Made by a program: the position numbers and the translations under genes | Shown: piece by piece, positions 34,710-42,487 of the stretch | How positions within the stretch are numbered: position 1 is the first letter of the stretch | Layout: the number at the start of each line of letters is the position of its first letter | Notes under the pieces: model-generated | Seen by the model: the letters and a program-made list of their open reading frames with translations, nothing else | Told to the model about the DNA's origin: nothing | Database searches by the model: none | Source of the DNA: an uncultured Eubacteriales bacterium | GTDB lineage: Bacteria; Bacillota; Clostridia; Christensenellales; Aristaeellaceae | Assembly (NCBI GenBank): GCA_902801765.1 | Contig: CADCJO010000004.1 | Coordinates: 1-57,327, forward strand | Reading direction: 5' to 3' | DNA length: 57,327 nucleotides

Positions 34710-35197
34710 GTGGTTTTTCCCTCCTCTTCCTGGTGCGCTTTCTGGGCCAGCTTCCAGATGGTCAGGTGGCGGCAGCTTTCGTCGGCCAGGTTGTCGAACA
34801 TTTTTTCACAGGCGCGGCGGAAGGCTTCCACCTCGCCGTCGTCCATGCCCTGGAACATTTTTTCGTCCAGCTGGGCGAACTGGCGCTTGTTTTCCTCCAT
34901 TTGGGATTTGCCCTTGTCGGTGATAAAGAGCTGGTTGCGGCGGGAATCCTTTTCATCCGGCTGCCGCAGCACGAAGCCCGCCTTTTCCAGGCGTTTCAGG
35001 CTGGCCGCCGCCGACGCGGGGGTCACGTCCAGTTCGTCCGCCGCTTCCTTCTGGGTACAGCCGGGATGATCCCAGATGTATTGCAGCAGCCGCGGCTGGC
35101 CGGGATGCAGCCCGATGTTTCCCAGCACGTTCCGCGCCTGTATCCGCCGCAGGTATTCCAGCCGGTGCATGGCTTCCACGGCTTCCCAGTACTGCAT
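34706..35197 (-). CDS. MarR family transcriptional regulator
   Basis: This 163-residue winged-helix regulator heads the exporter operon. The helix-turn-helix is CTQKEAADELDVTPASAAAS with the following KRLEKAGFVLR, and the wing is DEKDSRRNQLFITDKG. C-terminal helices provide the dimer interface. MarR proteins usually repress their own operon and release DNA on binding a small ligand. AT-rich palindromes just downstream of the promoter (35222-35241) are the likely operator. The start has an AAAGGAG site. Its stop overlaps the exporter start. Confidence 0.93.
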   Translation of the reverse strand: MQYWEAVEAMHRLEYLRRIQARNVLGNIGLHPGQPRLLQYIWDHPGCTQKEAADELDVTPASAAASLKRLEKAGFVLRQPDEKDSRRNQLFITDKGKSQMEENKRQFAQLDEKMFQGMDDGEVEAFRRACEKMFDNLADESCRHLTIWKLAQKAHQEEEGKTT

Positions 35198-35221
35198 TGC
35201 GTTTGCTCCTTTCTTAAAAAA

Positions 35222-35241
35222 ATTAAATGTTTAATCATTAA
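35222..35241. promoter_or_regulatory. Likely MarR operator
   Basis: Two overlapping palindromes lie between the -10 box and the marR start: ATTAAATGTTTAAT (35222-35235, perfect arms) and TTAATCATTAA (35231-35241). The position fits repression by the encoded MarR protein. Inference. Confidence 0.5.
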
Positions 35242-35250
35242 TCGCTTAAC

Positions 35251-35278
35251 ATTATAGCAGAATGCGCCGGCATGTCAA
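35251..35278 (-). promoter_or_regulatory. Sigma-A promoter for the marR-exporter operon
   Basis: On the minus strand: TTGACA (35273-35278), a 16-base spacer, TATAAT (35251-35256). Confidence 0.88.
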
Positions 35279-35299
35279 TGGGAAATGCGAAAAAAGATA

Positions 35300-35328
35300 T
35301 TGACAAGCGTGCTGGTTCATGCTATATT
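35300..35328 (+). promoter_or_regulatory. Sigma-A promoter for iscR
   Basis: TTGACA (35300-35305), a 17-base spacer, TATATT (35323-35328). It is divergent from the marR promoter, 21 bases away. IscR may bind here to regulate itself; no site was identified. Confidence 0.88.
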
Positions 35329-35378
35329 TACCCAGGAAACCCGATAAAAACAGTCGGAATTCAGAAAGGAGGTCTTTC

Positions 35379-35789
35379 ATGAAGCTGTCAACCCGGGGAA
35401 AATACGGCCTGTATGCTATGATCTTCCTGGCGCAGCATGAGGGGGAAGGGCCTCAGAGCCTGAAAGCCTTCTCCGCCCTGGGCACGCCGGAAGCGTATCT
35501 GGAGCAGCTGTTGGGCACCCTTCGCCGGGCCGATCTGGTCAAAACCGTGCGCGGGGCGCAGGGCGGCTATCAGCTCAGCCGGGAACCGTCCCAAATCACC
35601 GCCCGCAACATTATTGAAGCCATGGAAGGGCCGCTCAACTTTTCAGACTGTGTCAGCGAACCGGAACACGCCTGCGACCGCAGCGCTCACTGCCCCGCAA
35701 AGGGCGTGTGGGAGTACCTCACCGGCCAGGTCAACGGCCTGCTGGACGGTATCACCCTGCAGGATATGGTGGATAATAATTTGTGCTGA
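35379..35789 (+). CDS. iscR: Rrf2 family iron-sulfur regulator IscR
   Basis: This 136-residue winged-helix regulator begins MKLSTRGKYGLYAMIFLA, as IscR-type Rrf2 proteins do. The recognition region is PEAYLEQLLGTLRRADLVKT with the wing RGAQGGYQLSR. The three cluster ligands follow CX7CX5C (CVSEPEHAC, then CDRSAHC), as expected for a [2Fe-2S] sensor. It leads an isc locus with iscS and iscU. ATG 35379 follows AAAGGAGG. In this group it should repress or tune iron-sulfur assembly genes according to cluster status. Confidence 0.92.
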   Translation: MKLSTRGKYGLYAMIFLAQHEGEGPQSLKAFSALGTPEAYLEQLLGTLRRADLVKTVRGAQGGYQLSREPSQITARNIIEAMEGPLNFSDCVSEPEHACDRSAHCPAKGVWEYLTGQVNGLLDGITLQDMVDNNLC

Positions 35790-35792
35790 AAA

Positions 35793-35896
35793 GGCAGTAG
35801 GGGTTAAAACGGAATATGACATTGGACTGTAAACATCGAAACCAGTATAAAACTACTGCCTACTGCCTATTGCCTACTGCCTACCACCTCCTGCCT
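35793..35896. repeat. Heptamer-armed inverted repeat (CTACTGC type)
   Basis: The right arm (35853-35896) is six 7-nt units, CTACTGC repeated with variants CTATTGC, CTACCAC and CTCCTGC. The left arm is short, AGGCAGTAGGGG (from 35792). It lies between iscR and iscS. The architecture matches the GTTCTAA elements but the heptamer is different. The remainder to 35949 shows only the iscS ribosome binding site. Confidence 0.75.
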
Positions 35897-35949
35897 GAAC
35901 TCAAACGCGAATTGCCCAATTCATATATATAAAAAAGGAGAGACCAACC

Positions 35950-37128
35950 GTGAACCGCATTTATCTGGACAACGCCGCCACCACCGCCATTTGTCCCGAA
36001 GCCCTGGCCGCCATGCTGCCCTGCTTTGGGGAGCATTTCGGCAACGCCTCCTCCATCCACTCCACCGGCCGGGACGCCCGCAAGCTGCTGGAGGAAGCCC
36101 GCCGCACCGTGGCCGACGCCCTGGGCGCCAAGCCCGCCGAAATTTATTTCACCTCCGGCGGCTCCGAAAGCGACAACTGGGCCATCAAGGGCACGGCATT
36201 CGCCAACCGGAAAAAGGGCAACCACATCATTACCAGCCAGATCGAGCATCACGCGGTGCTGCACACCTGCCAGTGGCTGGAAAAGCAGGGCTTTGAAGTG
36301 ACCTACCTGCCCGTGGACGAATACGGCCTGGTGAACCCCGCCGACGTGGAAGCGGCCATCACGGACAAAACCATCCTGATCACCATCATGGCGGCCAACA
36401 ACGAGATCGGCACCATTGAGCCCATTCCCGAAATCAGCAAAATTGCGAAAGCCCACAAGATCCCTTTCCACTGCGACGCGGTGCAGGCGGTGGGCGCGAT
36501 TCCCGTGAATGTGGATTCCTGGAATGTGGACATGCTGTCCCTTTCCGGCCATAAGTTCCACGGGCCCAAGGGCGTGGGCGCGCTGTATATCCGCACCGGC
36601 ACCAAGGTGGATCAGTTCATGCACGGCGGCGCGCAGGAGCGCGGCAAGCGGGCCACCACGGAAAACGTGCCCGGCATCGTGGGCACGGCGGCGGCGCTGA
36701 AAAAGGCCATTGACAACCTGGAGGAAAACGGCATCCGGGAAACCTACCTGCGGGACAAGCTGATCAAGGGCATCCTGGACACCATTCCCTACACCCGGCT
36801 GAACGGGCATCCCTTGTACCGCCTGCCCAACAACGTGAACGTGTCCATTCAGTACATCGAGGGCGAAGCCATGCTGCTGAGGCTGGACCTGGCGGGCATC
36901 GCCGGTTCCTCCGGTTCCGCGTGCACCAGCGGCAGTCTGGACCCCTCCCACGTGCTGCTGGCCATCGGTCTGCCCCATGAAGTGGCCCATGGCAGCCTGC
37001 GCCTGAGCCTGACCGACACCACTACCGAAGAAGAAGTGGACGAGGTGCTCCGCGTGCTGCCCAAGATCGTGGAAACCCTGCGTTCCATGAGCCCGATGTT
37101 CGACGATTTTATTCATAATCAGAAATAA
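35950..37128 (+). CDS. iscS: Cysteine desulfurase IscS
   Basis: This 392-residue PLP enzyme takes sulfur from cysteine and passes it to the IscU scaffold. The N-terminus IYLDNAATT is typical. The PLP Lys is in SLSGHKFHGPKG and the active-site Cys is in GSACTSGSLDPSH. That Cys loop is of the IscS/NifS class. The start is GTG behind GGAG. It is separated from iscR and iscU by repeat elements rather than closely packed with them, so promoters for each gene cannot be ruled out. Confidence 0.95.
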   Translation: MNRIYLDNAATTAICPEALAAMLPCFGEHFGNASSIHSTGRDARKLLEEARRTVADALGAKPAEIYFTSGGSESDNWAIKGTAFANRKKGNHIITSQIEHHAVLHTCQWLEKQGFEVTYLPVDEYGLVNPADVEAAITDKTILITIMAANNEIGTIEPIPEISKIAKAHKIPFHCDAVQAVGAIPVNVDSWNVDMLSLSGHKFHGPKGVGALYIRTGTKVDQFMHGGAQERGKRATTENVPGIVGTAAALKKAIDNLEENGIRETYLRDKLIKGILDTIPYTRLNGHPLYRLPNNVNVSIQYIEGEAMLLRLDLAGIAGSSGSACTSGSLDPSHVLLAIGLPHEVAHGSLRLSLTDTTTEEEVDEVLRVLPKIVETLRSMSPMFDDFIHNQK

Positions 37129-37186
37129 ACTGGATGACTACGTTCTTTAGAGAGTCAAGAGCTTTTGCCCATTCCCCATTACGGCT

Positions 37187-37337
37187 TTCTCGGAAGGGGG
37201 TGTGGGGGAAACCGCTCCCAAGACATGCGGCACGAATGTGACGCATGTTGCGAAAAAGCGCAAGTTGTGGGGAGACAAAAGCGCGGCTAAGCGAAGCGCG
37301 AGACGTGCGCAGTAACAGCAAAGAGCGGTTCCCCCCA
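37187..37337. repeat. GGGGGAAACCGCTC inverted repeat, expanded form
   Basis: The head TTTCTCGGAAGGGGG and left arm GGGGGAAACCGCTC match the copy at 17770-17828. The right arm (AAAGAGCGGTT then CCCCCC) is at about 37319-37337. Between the arms lie about 100 bases absent from the short copy, with small GC hairpins (GCGCGGCTAAGCGAAGCGCG). It fills most of the iscS-iscU gap (37129-37374). No ORF is supported there. Confidence 0.7.
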
Positions 37338-37374
37338 CAAACAATTTACATCCAAATAAGAAGGAGAATCCGTC

Positions 37375-37758
37375 ATGTATAGCGAAAAAGTAATGGATCA
37401 CTTTGAAAACCCCCGCAACGTGGGTGAAATCCCCGACGCGAACGGCGTGGGTACGGTGGGCAACGCCAAGTGCGGCGACATCATGCGCATGTACCTGAAG
37501 GTGGAAAACGGCATCATCGAGGACGTGAAGTTCAAAACCTTCGGCTGCGGCGCGGCGATCGCCACGTCCTCCATGGCGACGGAAATGGTGAAGGGCAAGA
37601 CGCTGAAAGAAGCGCTGGCCCTGACCAATAAAGCCGTGGCGGAAGCGCTGGACGGGCTGCCCCCGGTGAAGATGCACTGCTCCCTGCTGGCGGAAGAAGC
37701 CATTCACGCTGCGGTGGAGGATTACCTCAAGAAGCACCCGGAAGAATCGATCGACTGA
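37375..37758 (+). CDS. iscU: Iron-sulfur cluster scaffold IscU (NifU-like)
   Basis: This 127-residue scaffold assembles iron-sulfur clusters with sulfur from IscS. The three conserved cysteines are in GNAKCGDIM, FGCGAAIATSS and KMHCSLLAEEA. The N-terminus MYSEKVMDHFENPRNVG is classical. The start follows AAGGAG. No iscA, hscA, hscB or fdx follows, which matches the short isc clusters of Clostridia. Confidence 0.95.
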   Translation: MYSEKVMDHFENPRNVGEIPDANGVGTVGNAKCGDIMRMYLKVENGIIEDVKFKTFGCGAAIATSSMATEMVKGKTLKEALALTNKAVAEALDGLPPVKMHCSLLAEEAIHAAVEDYLKKHPEESID

Positions 37759-37813
37759 TTTCTTCGATGTAACCTCAAAACCCATCAGCAAACAGACAAT
37801 AAGTCGTCCAATA

Positions 37814-37956
37814 TGTCATCCTGAGCGGAGTGGAGCCTAAGGCGGAACGGAGTCGAAGGATCTTCTTGCCGGACATTCAAGCATCAGCAAGGAAGCCATT
37901 TCGCGGGAGATCCTTCGACTCCGTTTCGCTCTCGCTTCACTCCGCTCAGGATGACA
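37814..37956. repeat. TGTCATCCTGAGCGGAGT long palindrome
   Basis: The arms of about 49-50 bases (37814-37862 and 37908-37956) are near-perfect inverse copies beginning TGTCATCCTGAGCGGAGTG and ending CGGAGTCGAAGGATCT. The loop is 45 bases. It lies between iscU and hflX. Sequences of this TCATYCTGAGC...GAAGGATCT pattern are known as short dispersed repeats in many bacteria (from memory). Confidence 0.88.
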
Positions 37957-38067
37957 ATGTCAGCTGGTTTGTTTCTTTGTTTGTTTTGGCTGAATGGGTT
38001 TGTGCGCTTTCCAGGCAGTGAAAGGACTGCCAAGAAATCAGCATTTCTCCGGTGAAAAGGAGCGTCC

Positions 38068-39849
38068 ATGCAGGAAATACATGGAAACACAACGGGCATC
38101 CGGGACACGCAGTTGGCTGAGCTGAAAGCGATCTACGACTGCCCCTTTGAATGGAATGAATACGCGCCGCGCGACCTCCTCCAGGAGCTTGCGCGGCATT
38201 CGTGCGCTTTGAACCGGGAAATCGCGGTGTATATCAGCCGGGACGGCGATGTGCTGGACGTGATTGTCGGCGTGACGGACAGCGTGCCGCTGATGGATCT
38301 GCGGCTGAGAAGAAACAGTAAGCGCTTGTCCTGCGTGCGGTGCATCCATACCCATCCGGGCGGCAGCGCCCGGCTGTCCGACGTGGATATCGCCGCGCTG
38401 CGGTCCATGATGCTGGACAGCATGTGCGCCGTGGGCGTAGCGGAGGATGGGCATATCACCGGGGTCAGCGCCGCGTTTTTGACGGAAAAGGTGAACGGTA
38501 TCCCCGGGGTGGAACTGACCGATATTTACCCCCTGAAAAAGCTGCCCCAGGAAGCCTGGATGCACGAGATTGAAGTTTCCGATAAGCGCGTGCTCCAGGG
38601 CGACGACGGCGACGAGGCCGAGCAGCCCGAACGCGCCATCCTGGTGGGCATCGACAGCGAAAAGAGCCTGGACGAATTGGCGGCGCTGGCGGAGAGCGCC
38701 GGGGCCTTGGTGGTGGCCCGGTTTTTCCAGAAGCGGCCCAAGCCCGATACCGCCACCTTTGTCGGCAGCGGCAAGGCCCAGGAATTGCAGCTGGAAGCCC
38801 AGGCATACGAAGCCGACGTGGTGATTTTCGACGACGAGCTGACCGGCGCGCAAACCCGGAACCTGGAAGACATCATTGGCGTGAAGGTGGTGGATCGTAC
38901 CACCCTGATCCTGGATATTTTTGCCCAGCGCGCCCAGAGCGGCGAAGGCAAATTGCAGGTGCAGCTGGCTCAGTTAAAATACCGTTCGGGCCGGCTGATC
39001 GGACAGGGCCTGATTCTGAGCCGCCTGGGCGGCGGCATCGGCACCCGCGGCCCCGGCGAAACCAAGCTGGAAATCGACCGCCGCCGCATCCGGGAACAGA
39101 TCAACCGCCTGAAACTGGAATTGGACACCCTGCAGCGCCAGCGCCAGCTGCGCCGCAAGAGCCGGGAAAAGAACGCCATCCCCATTGTGTCGCTGGTGGG
39201 GTATACCAACACCGGGAAATCGACCTTGTTAAACACCATCACCGACGCGGGCGTCTACGCCGAAAACAAGCTGTTCGCCACCCTGGACGCGGTGAGCCGC
39301 CGGGTGGAGCTGCCGGACGGCGGGGAATTCCTGCTGGTGGACACGGTGGGCTTTATCAGCAAGCTGCCCCATGACCTGGTGGAGGCGTTCAAGTCCACGC
39401 TGGAGGAAGCGGCGCTTTCCGACCTGCTGGTGATCGTTTCCGACGGGGCCAGCCCCGACACGCCCCAGCAGCATCAGGTGGTGGAGGAAGTGCTTTCTCA
39501 GATCGGCGCGGATACCCAGCCCCGCATCGACGTGCTGAACAAGTGCGACCTGGTGCCCGCTGATCAGGAGATTCTGCCCATCATGCCGGGGGCGCTGCAC
39601 ATTTCCGCCCAAACCGGCGCGGGCATCGACCGGCTGCTGGCCGCGATTGCCAAGGAACTGCGCAAGGCCGAACAGGAAATGACCCTGCTGGTGCCCTTCG
39701 CCCAGTACGGTGTTATCAATGAGCTTAGGCAGAAGGGCCGCGTCCTGTCCGAGGAATATGAGGACACCGGCACCCGCGTCACCGTCATGCTGCCCCAGGA
39801 CGCCGCCGGGCAAATCGCCGCCCGATACGGCGATATGATCCAGGCGTGA
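38068..39849 (+). CDS. hflX: GTPase HflX with N-terminal JAMM/MPN domain
   Basis: This 593-residue protein is longer than typical HflX (about 400-450). Residues from about 190 onward are normal HflX: glycine-rich subdomain (RAILVGID, GSGKAQELQ), a coiled coil (RRIREQINRLKLELDTLQRQ), and a GTPase with G1 GYTNTGKST (from G378), G3 DTVGF, G4 NKCD and G5 SAQTG. Residues 1-185 carry a complete JAMM pattern: Glu51, then H94-T-H96-P97-x6-S104-x2-D107. HflX splits or rescues stalled ribosomes; the role of the metalloprotease-like part is unknown. ATG 38068 follows AAAAGGAG. Confidence 0.93.
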   Translation: MQEIHGNTTGIRDTQLAELKAIYDCPFEWNEYAPRDLLQELARHSCALNREIAVYISRDGDVLDVIVGVTDSVPLMDLRLRRNSKRLSCVRCIHTHPGGSARLSDVDIAALRSMMLDSMCAVGVAEDGHITGVSAAFLTEKVNGIPGVELTDIYPLKKLPQEAWMHEIEVSDKRVLQGDDGDEAEQPERAILVGIDSEKSLDELAALAESAGALVVARFFQKRPKPDTATFVGSGKAQELQLEAQAYEADVVIFDDELTGAQTRNLEDIIGVKVVDRTTLILDIFAQRAQSGEGKLQVQLAQLKYRSGRLIGQGLILSRLGGGIGTRGPGETKLEIDRRRIREQINRLKLELDTLQRQRQLRRKSREKNAIPIVSLVGYTNTGKSTLLNTITDAGVYAENKLFATLDAVSRRVELPDGGEFLLVDTVGFISKLPHDLVEAFKSTLEEAALSDLLVIVSDGASPDTPQQHQVVEEVLSQIGADTQPRIDVLNKCDLVPADQEILPIMPGALHISAQTGAGIDRLLAAIAKELRKAEQEMTLLVPFAQYGVINELRQKGRVLSEEYEDTGTRVTVMLPQDAAGQIAARYGDMIQA

Positions 39850-39859
39850 GGGCGCGGGC

Positions 39860-40543
39860 ATGAAACGTTTTTTGCTTTGCCTGACCGCGTTGCTCTTTCT
39901 GCTTCCCGCTGCTGCTTTTTCGGAAGAAAGCCGCGACCCGGAACTGGCGCTGGGCGGCAATCTGTTTTTGATCAACCGGGAGCATCCTATCGGGAAGGAT
40001 TACTATCCCCGCGACCTCGTGGAGCCAAAGGTGCAGGGCGGGGGAGAGGCGACCCGGATGCGGCCCGAAGCGGCGGCCGCGCTGGAAGAAATGTTCGCCG
40101 CCGCGAAGGAAGAAGGGCTGTTCCTGGCCGCCGTATCCGGATACAGAAGCTATGGCCAGCAGGCGTCCATCTTTGACCGGAAGCTGCAAAAGGTGGACCG
40201 GCAGACCGCCCAGCGCACCGTGGCCCCGCCGGGGTGCAGCGAGCATCAATTGGGTCTGGCTATGGATCTGGGCACTAAAAAAGAAATCCGTCTCACCGCC
40301 GCTTTCGGCGACACGCCGGAAGGCCAGTGGGTGGCGGCCAACGCCCACCGGTTCGGCTTCATCATCCGCTACAAGGCGGAATGGGAGGACGTGACCGGCT
40401 ATGCCTGGGAGCCCTGGCACATCCGCTATGTGGGCAAAGACCACGCCAAAAGAATTTTTGAACTCAACATTCCCTTGGAAGAATACATCGACCGTCAGCT
40501 GACCTCCTATGTGGTGGCTGAGGACGAGGGGGAAAGCCAATGA
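39860..40543 (+). CDS. M15B D-alanyl-D-alanine carboxypeptidase (VanY-like), first of two
   Basis: This 227-residue exported protein (signal peptide MKRFLLCLTALLFLLPAAAFS) has the VanY/DdcY zinc-peptidase fold. Substrate and metal residues are in SGYRSYGQQ, SEHQLGLAMDL (zinc His and Asp) and EPWHIRYVG (zinc His with catalytic Glu). It trims the terminal D-Ala from peptidoglycan stems. It begins 11 bases after hflX, and its stop overlaps the start of a paralog (ATGA), so the two are a tandem duplication translated together. Confidence 0.9.
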   Translation: MKRFLLCLTALLFLLPAAAFSEESRDPELALGGNLFLINREHPIGKDYYPRDLVEPKVQGGGEATRMRPEAAAALEEMFAAAKEEGLFLAAVSGYRSYGQQASIFDRKLQKVDRQTAQRTVAPPGCSEHQLGLAMDLGTKKEIRLTAAFGDTPEGQWVAANAHRFGFIIRYKAEWEDVTGYAWEPWHIRYVGKDHAKRIFELNIPLEEYIDRQLTSYVVAEDEGESQ

Positions 40544-41352
40544 AGAAGATACTCGCCTTTTTATGCTGCCTGACGCTGTGCCTTTCGGCCCTGCCGGGCG
40601 TTCTGGCAGAGCAAATGCCGGAATGGGAATATCCTATCGAGCCGGAAATCATCTACGATTTTGAGCAGTATATCACGCTGGCGAACCGCACGCATTTGCT
40701 GGACGGAAGCTATACCCCGAATGATCTGGTGAACGTGACGGTCAAGCGCGCCTCCGGCACGGGGCACATGCAGCTTCGTCAGGCGGCCAGCGACGCGCTG
40801 ACGGCCATGTTTGAAGCCGCGTCGGAGGCGGGCTATACCCTGTATTTGAAGAGCGCCTACCGCAGCTACCAAACCCAGAAAACCATGTACAACAACCGTC
40901 TGGAGAAGATGGGCCGGGACGACGGACTGGTGTCCTATCCCGGGGCCAGCGACCACCAGACCGGCTTGGGCGCGGATATCCTCAATTATGCCTGGACGCA
41001 GAAGGATGGCATGAACAAGGAGTTCGCCAAAACAGAGGAAGCCCAGTGGATGGAAGCCCACTGCCAGGAGTTTGGCTTTGTGCTGCGCTATATGGAGGAC
41101 AAGGAAGAAATCACCGCCATCAAGTTTGAGCCCTGGCATTTCCGCTATGTGGGCAAAGAAGTGGCGGTATATATGATGGAAAACCACCTGTCGCTGGAGG
41201 AGTTCACCGAGGAATGGCAGAACTATTTAGCAGATTATGAAGCGGCGGGCGGGGATTTTCACGAGCTGATTCTCTGGCGCGCGCGCATCCGTACGCCCCG
41301 GGTTGTGGAGGTGGACGAGCGCGGGGAAGAGGAGTTTTCCATTTTCTACTGA
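40540..41352 (+). CDS. M15B D-alanyl-D-alanine carboxypeptidase (VanY-like), second of two
   Basis: This 270-residue exported paralog of the preceding protein has signal peptide MKKILAFLCCLTLCLSALPG. It keeps the motifs KSAYRSYQTQ, SDHQTGLGADIL and EPWHFRYVGKE. The C-terminus is longer, with an acidic tail. Sequence divergence between the two is large, so the duplication is old or they arrived separately. Different substrate preferences are possible but cannot be shown from sequence. It overlaps the first copy by four bases. Confidence 0.9.
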   Translation: MKKILAFLCCLTLCLSALPGVLAEQMPEWEYPIEPEIIYDFEQYITLANRTHLLDGSYTPNDLVNVTVKRASGTGHMQLRQAASDALTAMFEAASEAGYTLYLKSAYRSYQTQKTMYNNRLEKMGRDDGLVSYPGASDHQTGLGADILNYAWTQKDGMNKEFAKTEEAQWMEAHCQEFGFVLRYMEDKEEITAIKFEPWHFRYVGKEVAVYMMENHLSLEEFTEEWQNYLADYEAAGGDFHELILWRARIRTPRVVEVDERGEEEFSIFY

Positions 41353-41364
41353 TGGTACGCAGCT

Positions 41365-42486
41365 ATGTTGTCATTGCGTGATAAACTGAAAGCCGCCGGA
41401 GTGGCAAAGCCCGCGAAGGAAACAAAGCCCATGCCAAAGGACTGCCTGATCCGGGAAACGCGGATGCCCCTTTCCCGGTTTGCGCTGGCCCGGGAGGTTT
41501 CCGGCGCGAGCCTGGAAATGATGCAGGGTCAGCCCTACCCCGATTGCCGCCGGGAGGACTTCTGTTTCCTGGACACGGAAACCACCGGGCTGTCCCATGG
41601 GGCGGGCACGGTGGCCTTTCTGGTGGGCGTGGGGTACTTTGACGAAACGGACTTCGTGGTGCGGCAATACCTGATGCGGGATTACGACGAGGAAGTCTTC
41701 GTGCTGGCCCGGGTGGCGGAGGACATGGCGCGCAGCAAGGTGCTGTGCACCTTCAACGGCCAGACCTTCGACCTGCCGCTGCTGGAAGTGCGCTTCACCA
41801 TGCAGCGGATGCGGGAGCAATACGTGCATCGGCCCCATGTGGACTTGCTGCCGGCTTCGCGCCGGGTGTGGAAGCTGCGATTAAAAAGATGCAATCTGAC
41901 CAGCCTGGAGGAAGCGGTGCTGGGCATGACGCGGCAGGACGACCTGCCCGGCGCGCTGGTGCCGGAACGATATTTCAGCTTCCTGAAAACAAACGATTTT
42001 TCCCTGCTGGAGGATATTTTGGAGCACAACGCCCAGGACATCATTTCTCTGGCCCACATCCTGGACAGGCTGCTGCGCCTTCACGACGCGCCGCTGCTGG
42101 CCGAAGCGCCGGAGGATTTGTTCAGTTTGGGCCGGGTGTATGAAAAGCGGGGAAGCGCCGAGCGGGCGCGGATGTGCTACCGCGCCGCGGACAAGGGCAG
42201 CGTGTCCATCCTGGCCCGGGGCCGCATGGCGGAAACCTACCGCCGGGAGGGAAACTTTGACGAGGCCGCGCAGGTATACAAGCGCATGGTCATTGACCGT
42301 CAGGGCGGGCCGGTGCCGCTGATCGCCCTGGCCAAAATCTGTGAGCACAAAACGCGGGACATTTCCGCCGCCATCGAATATACGCGCAAGGCCATTCTAC
42401 TGACCGCCGACCAGCCGGACGGCGATATGGCAGCGCTGCAAAAACGATATGAACGCTTGATGAAGAAGGCAAGGAGGCAAACATAA
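41365..42486 (+). CDS. YprB-type ribonuclease H-like protein with TPR region
   Basis: This 373-residue protein has a DEDD-type RNase H-like fold of the YprB family. The first motif is FCFLDTETTGL (D70, E72), then CTFNGQTFDLPLLE, HVDLLPASRRVWK and EHNAQDIISLAHILD. Residues from about 250 to the end are helical repeats (LFSLGRVYEKRGSAERARMCY) like TPR units. Exonuclease or 3'-end processing activity is plausible by family, not proven. The start ATG 41365 lacks a strong ribosome binding site, and coupling with the upstream gene (12 bases away) is likely. Confidence 0.82.
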   Translation: MLSLRDKLKAAGVAKPAKETKPMPKDCLIRETRMPLSRFALAREVSGASLEMMQGQPYPDCRREDFCFLDTETTGLSHGAGTVAFLVGVGYFDETDFVVRQYLMRDYDEEVFVLARVAEDMARSKVLCTFNGQTFDLPLLEVRFTMQRMREQYVHRPHVDLLPASRRVWKLRLKRCNLTSLEEAVLGMTRQDDLPGALVPERYFSFLKTNDFSLLEDILEHNAQDIISLAHILDRLLRLHDAPLLAEAPEDLFSLGRVYEKRGSAERARMCYRAADKGSVSILARGRMAETYRREGNFDEAAQVYKRMVIDRQGGPVPLIALAKICEHKTRDISAAIEYTRKAILLTADQPDGDMAALQKRYERLMKKARRQT

Positions 42487-42487
42487 T

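Noticed and set aside
35853..35896. CRISPR array from the tandem CTACTGC units
   Set aside because: The units are 7 nt with no spacers, and no cas genes are present.
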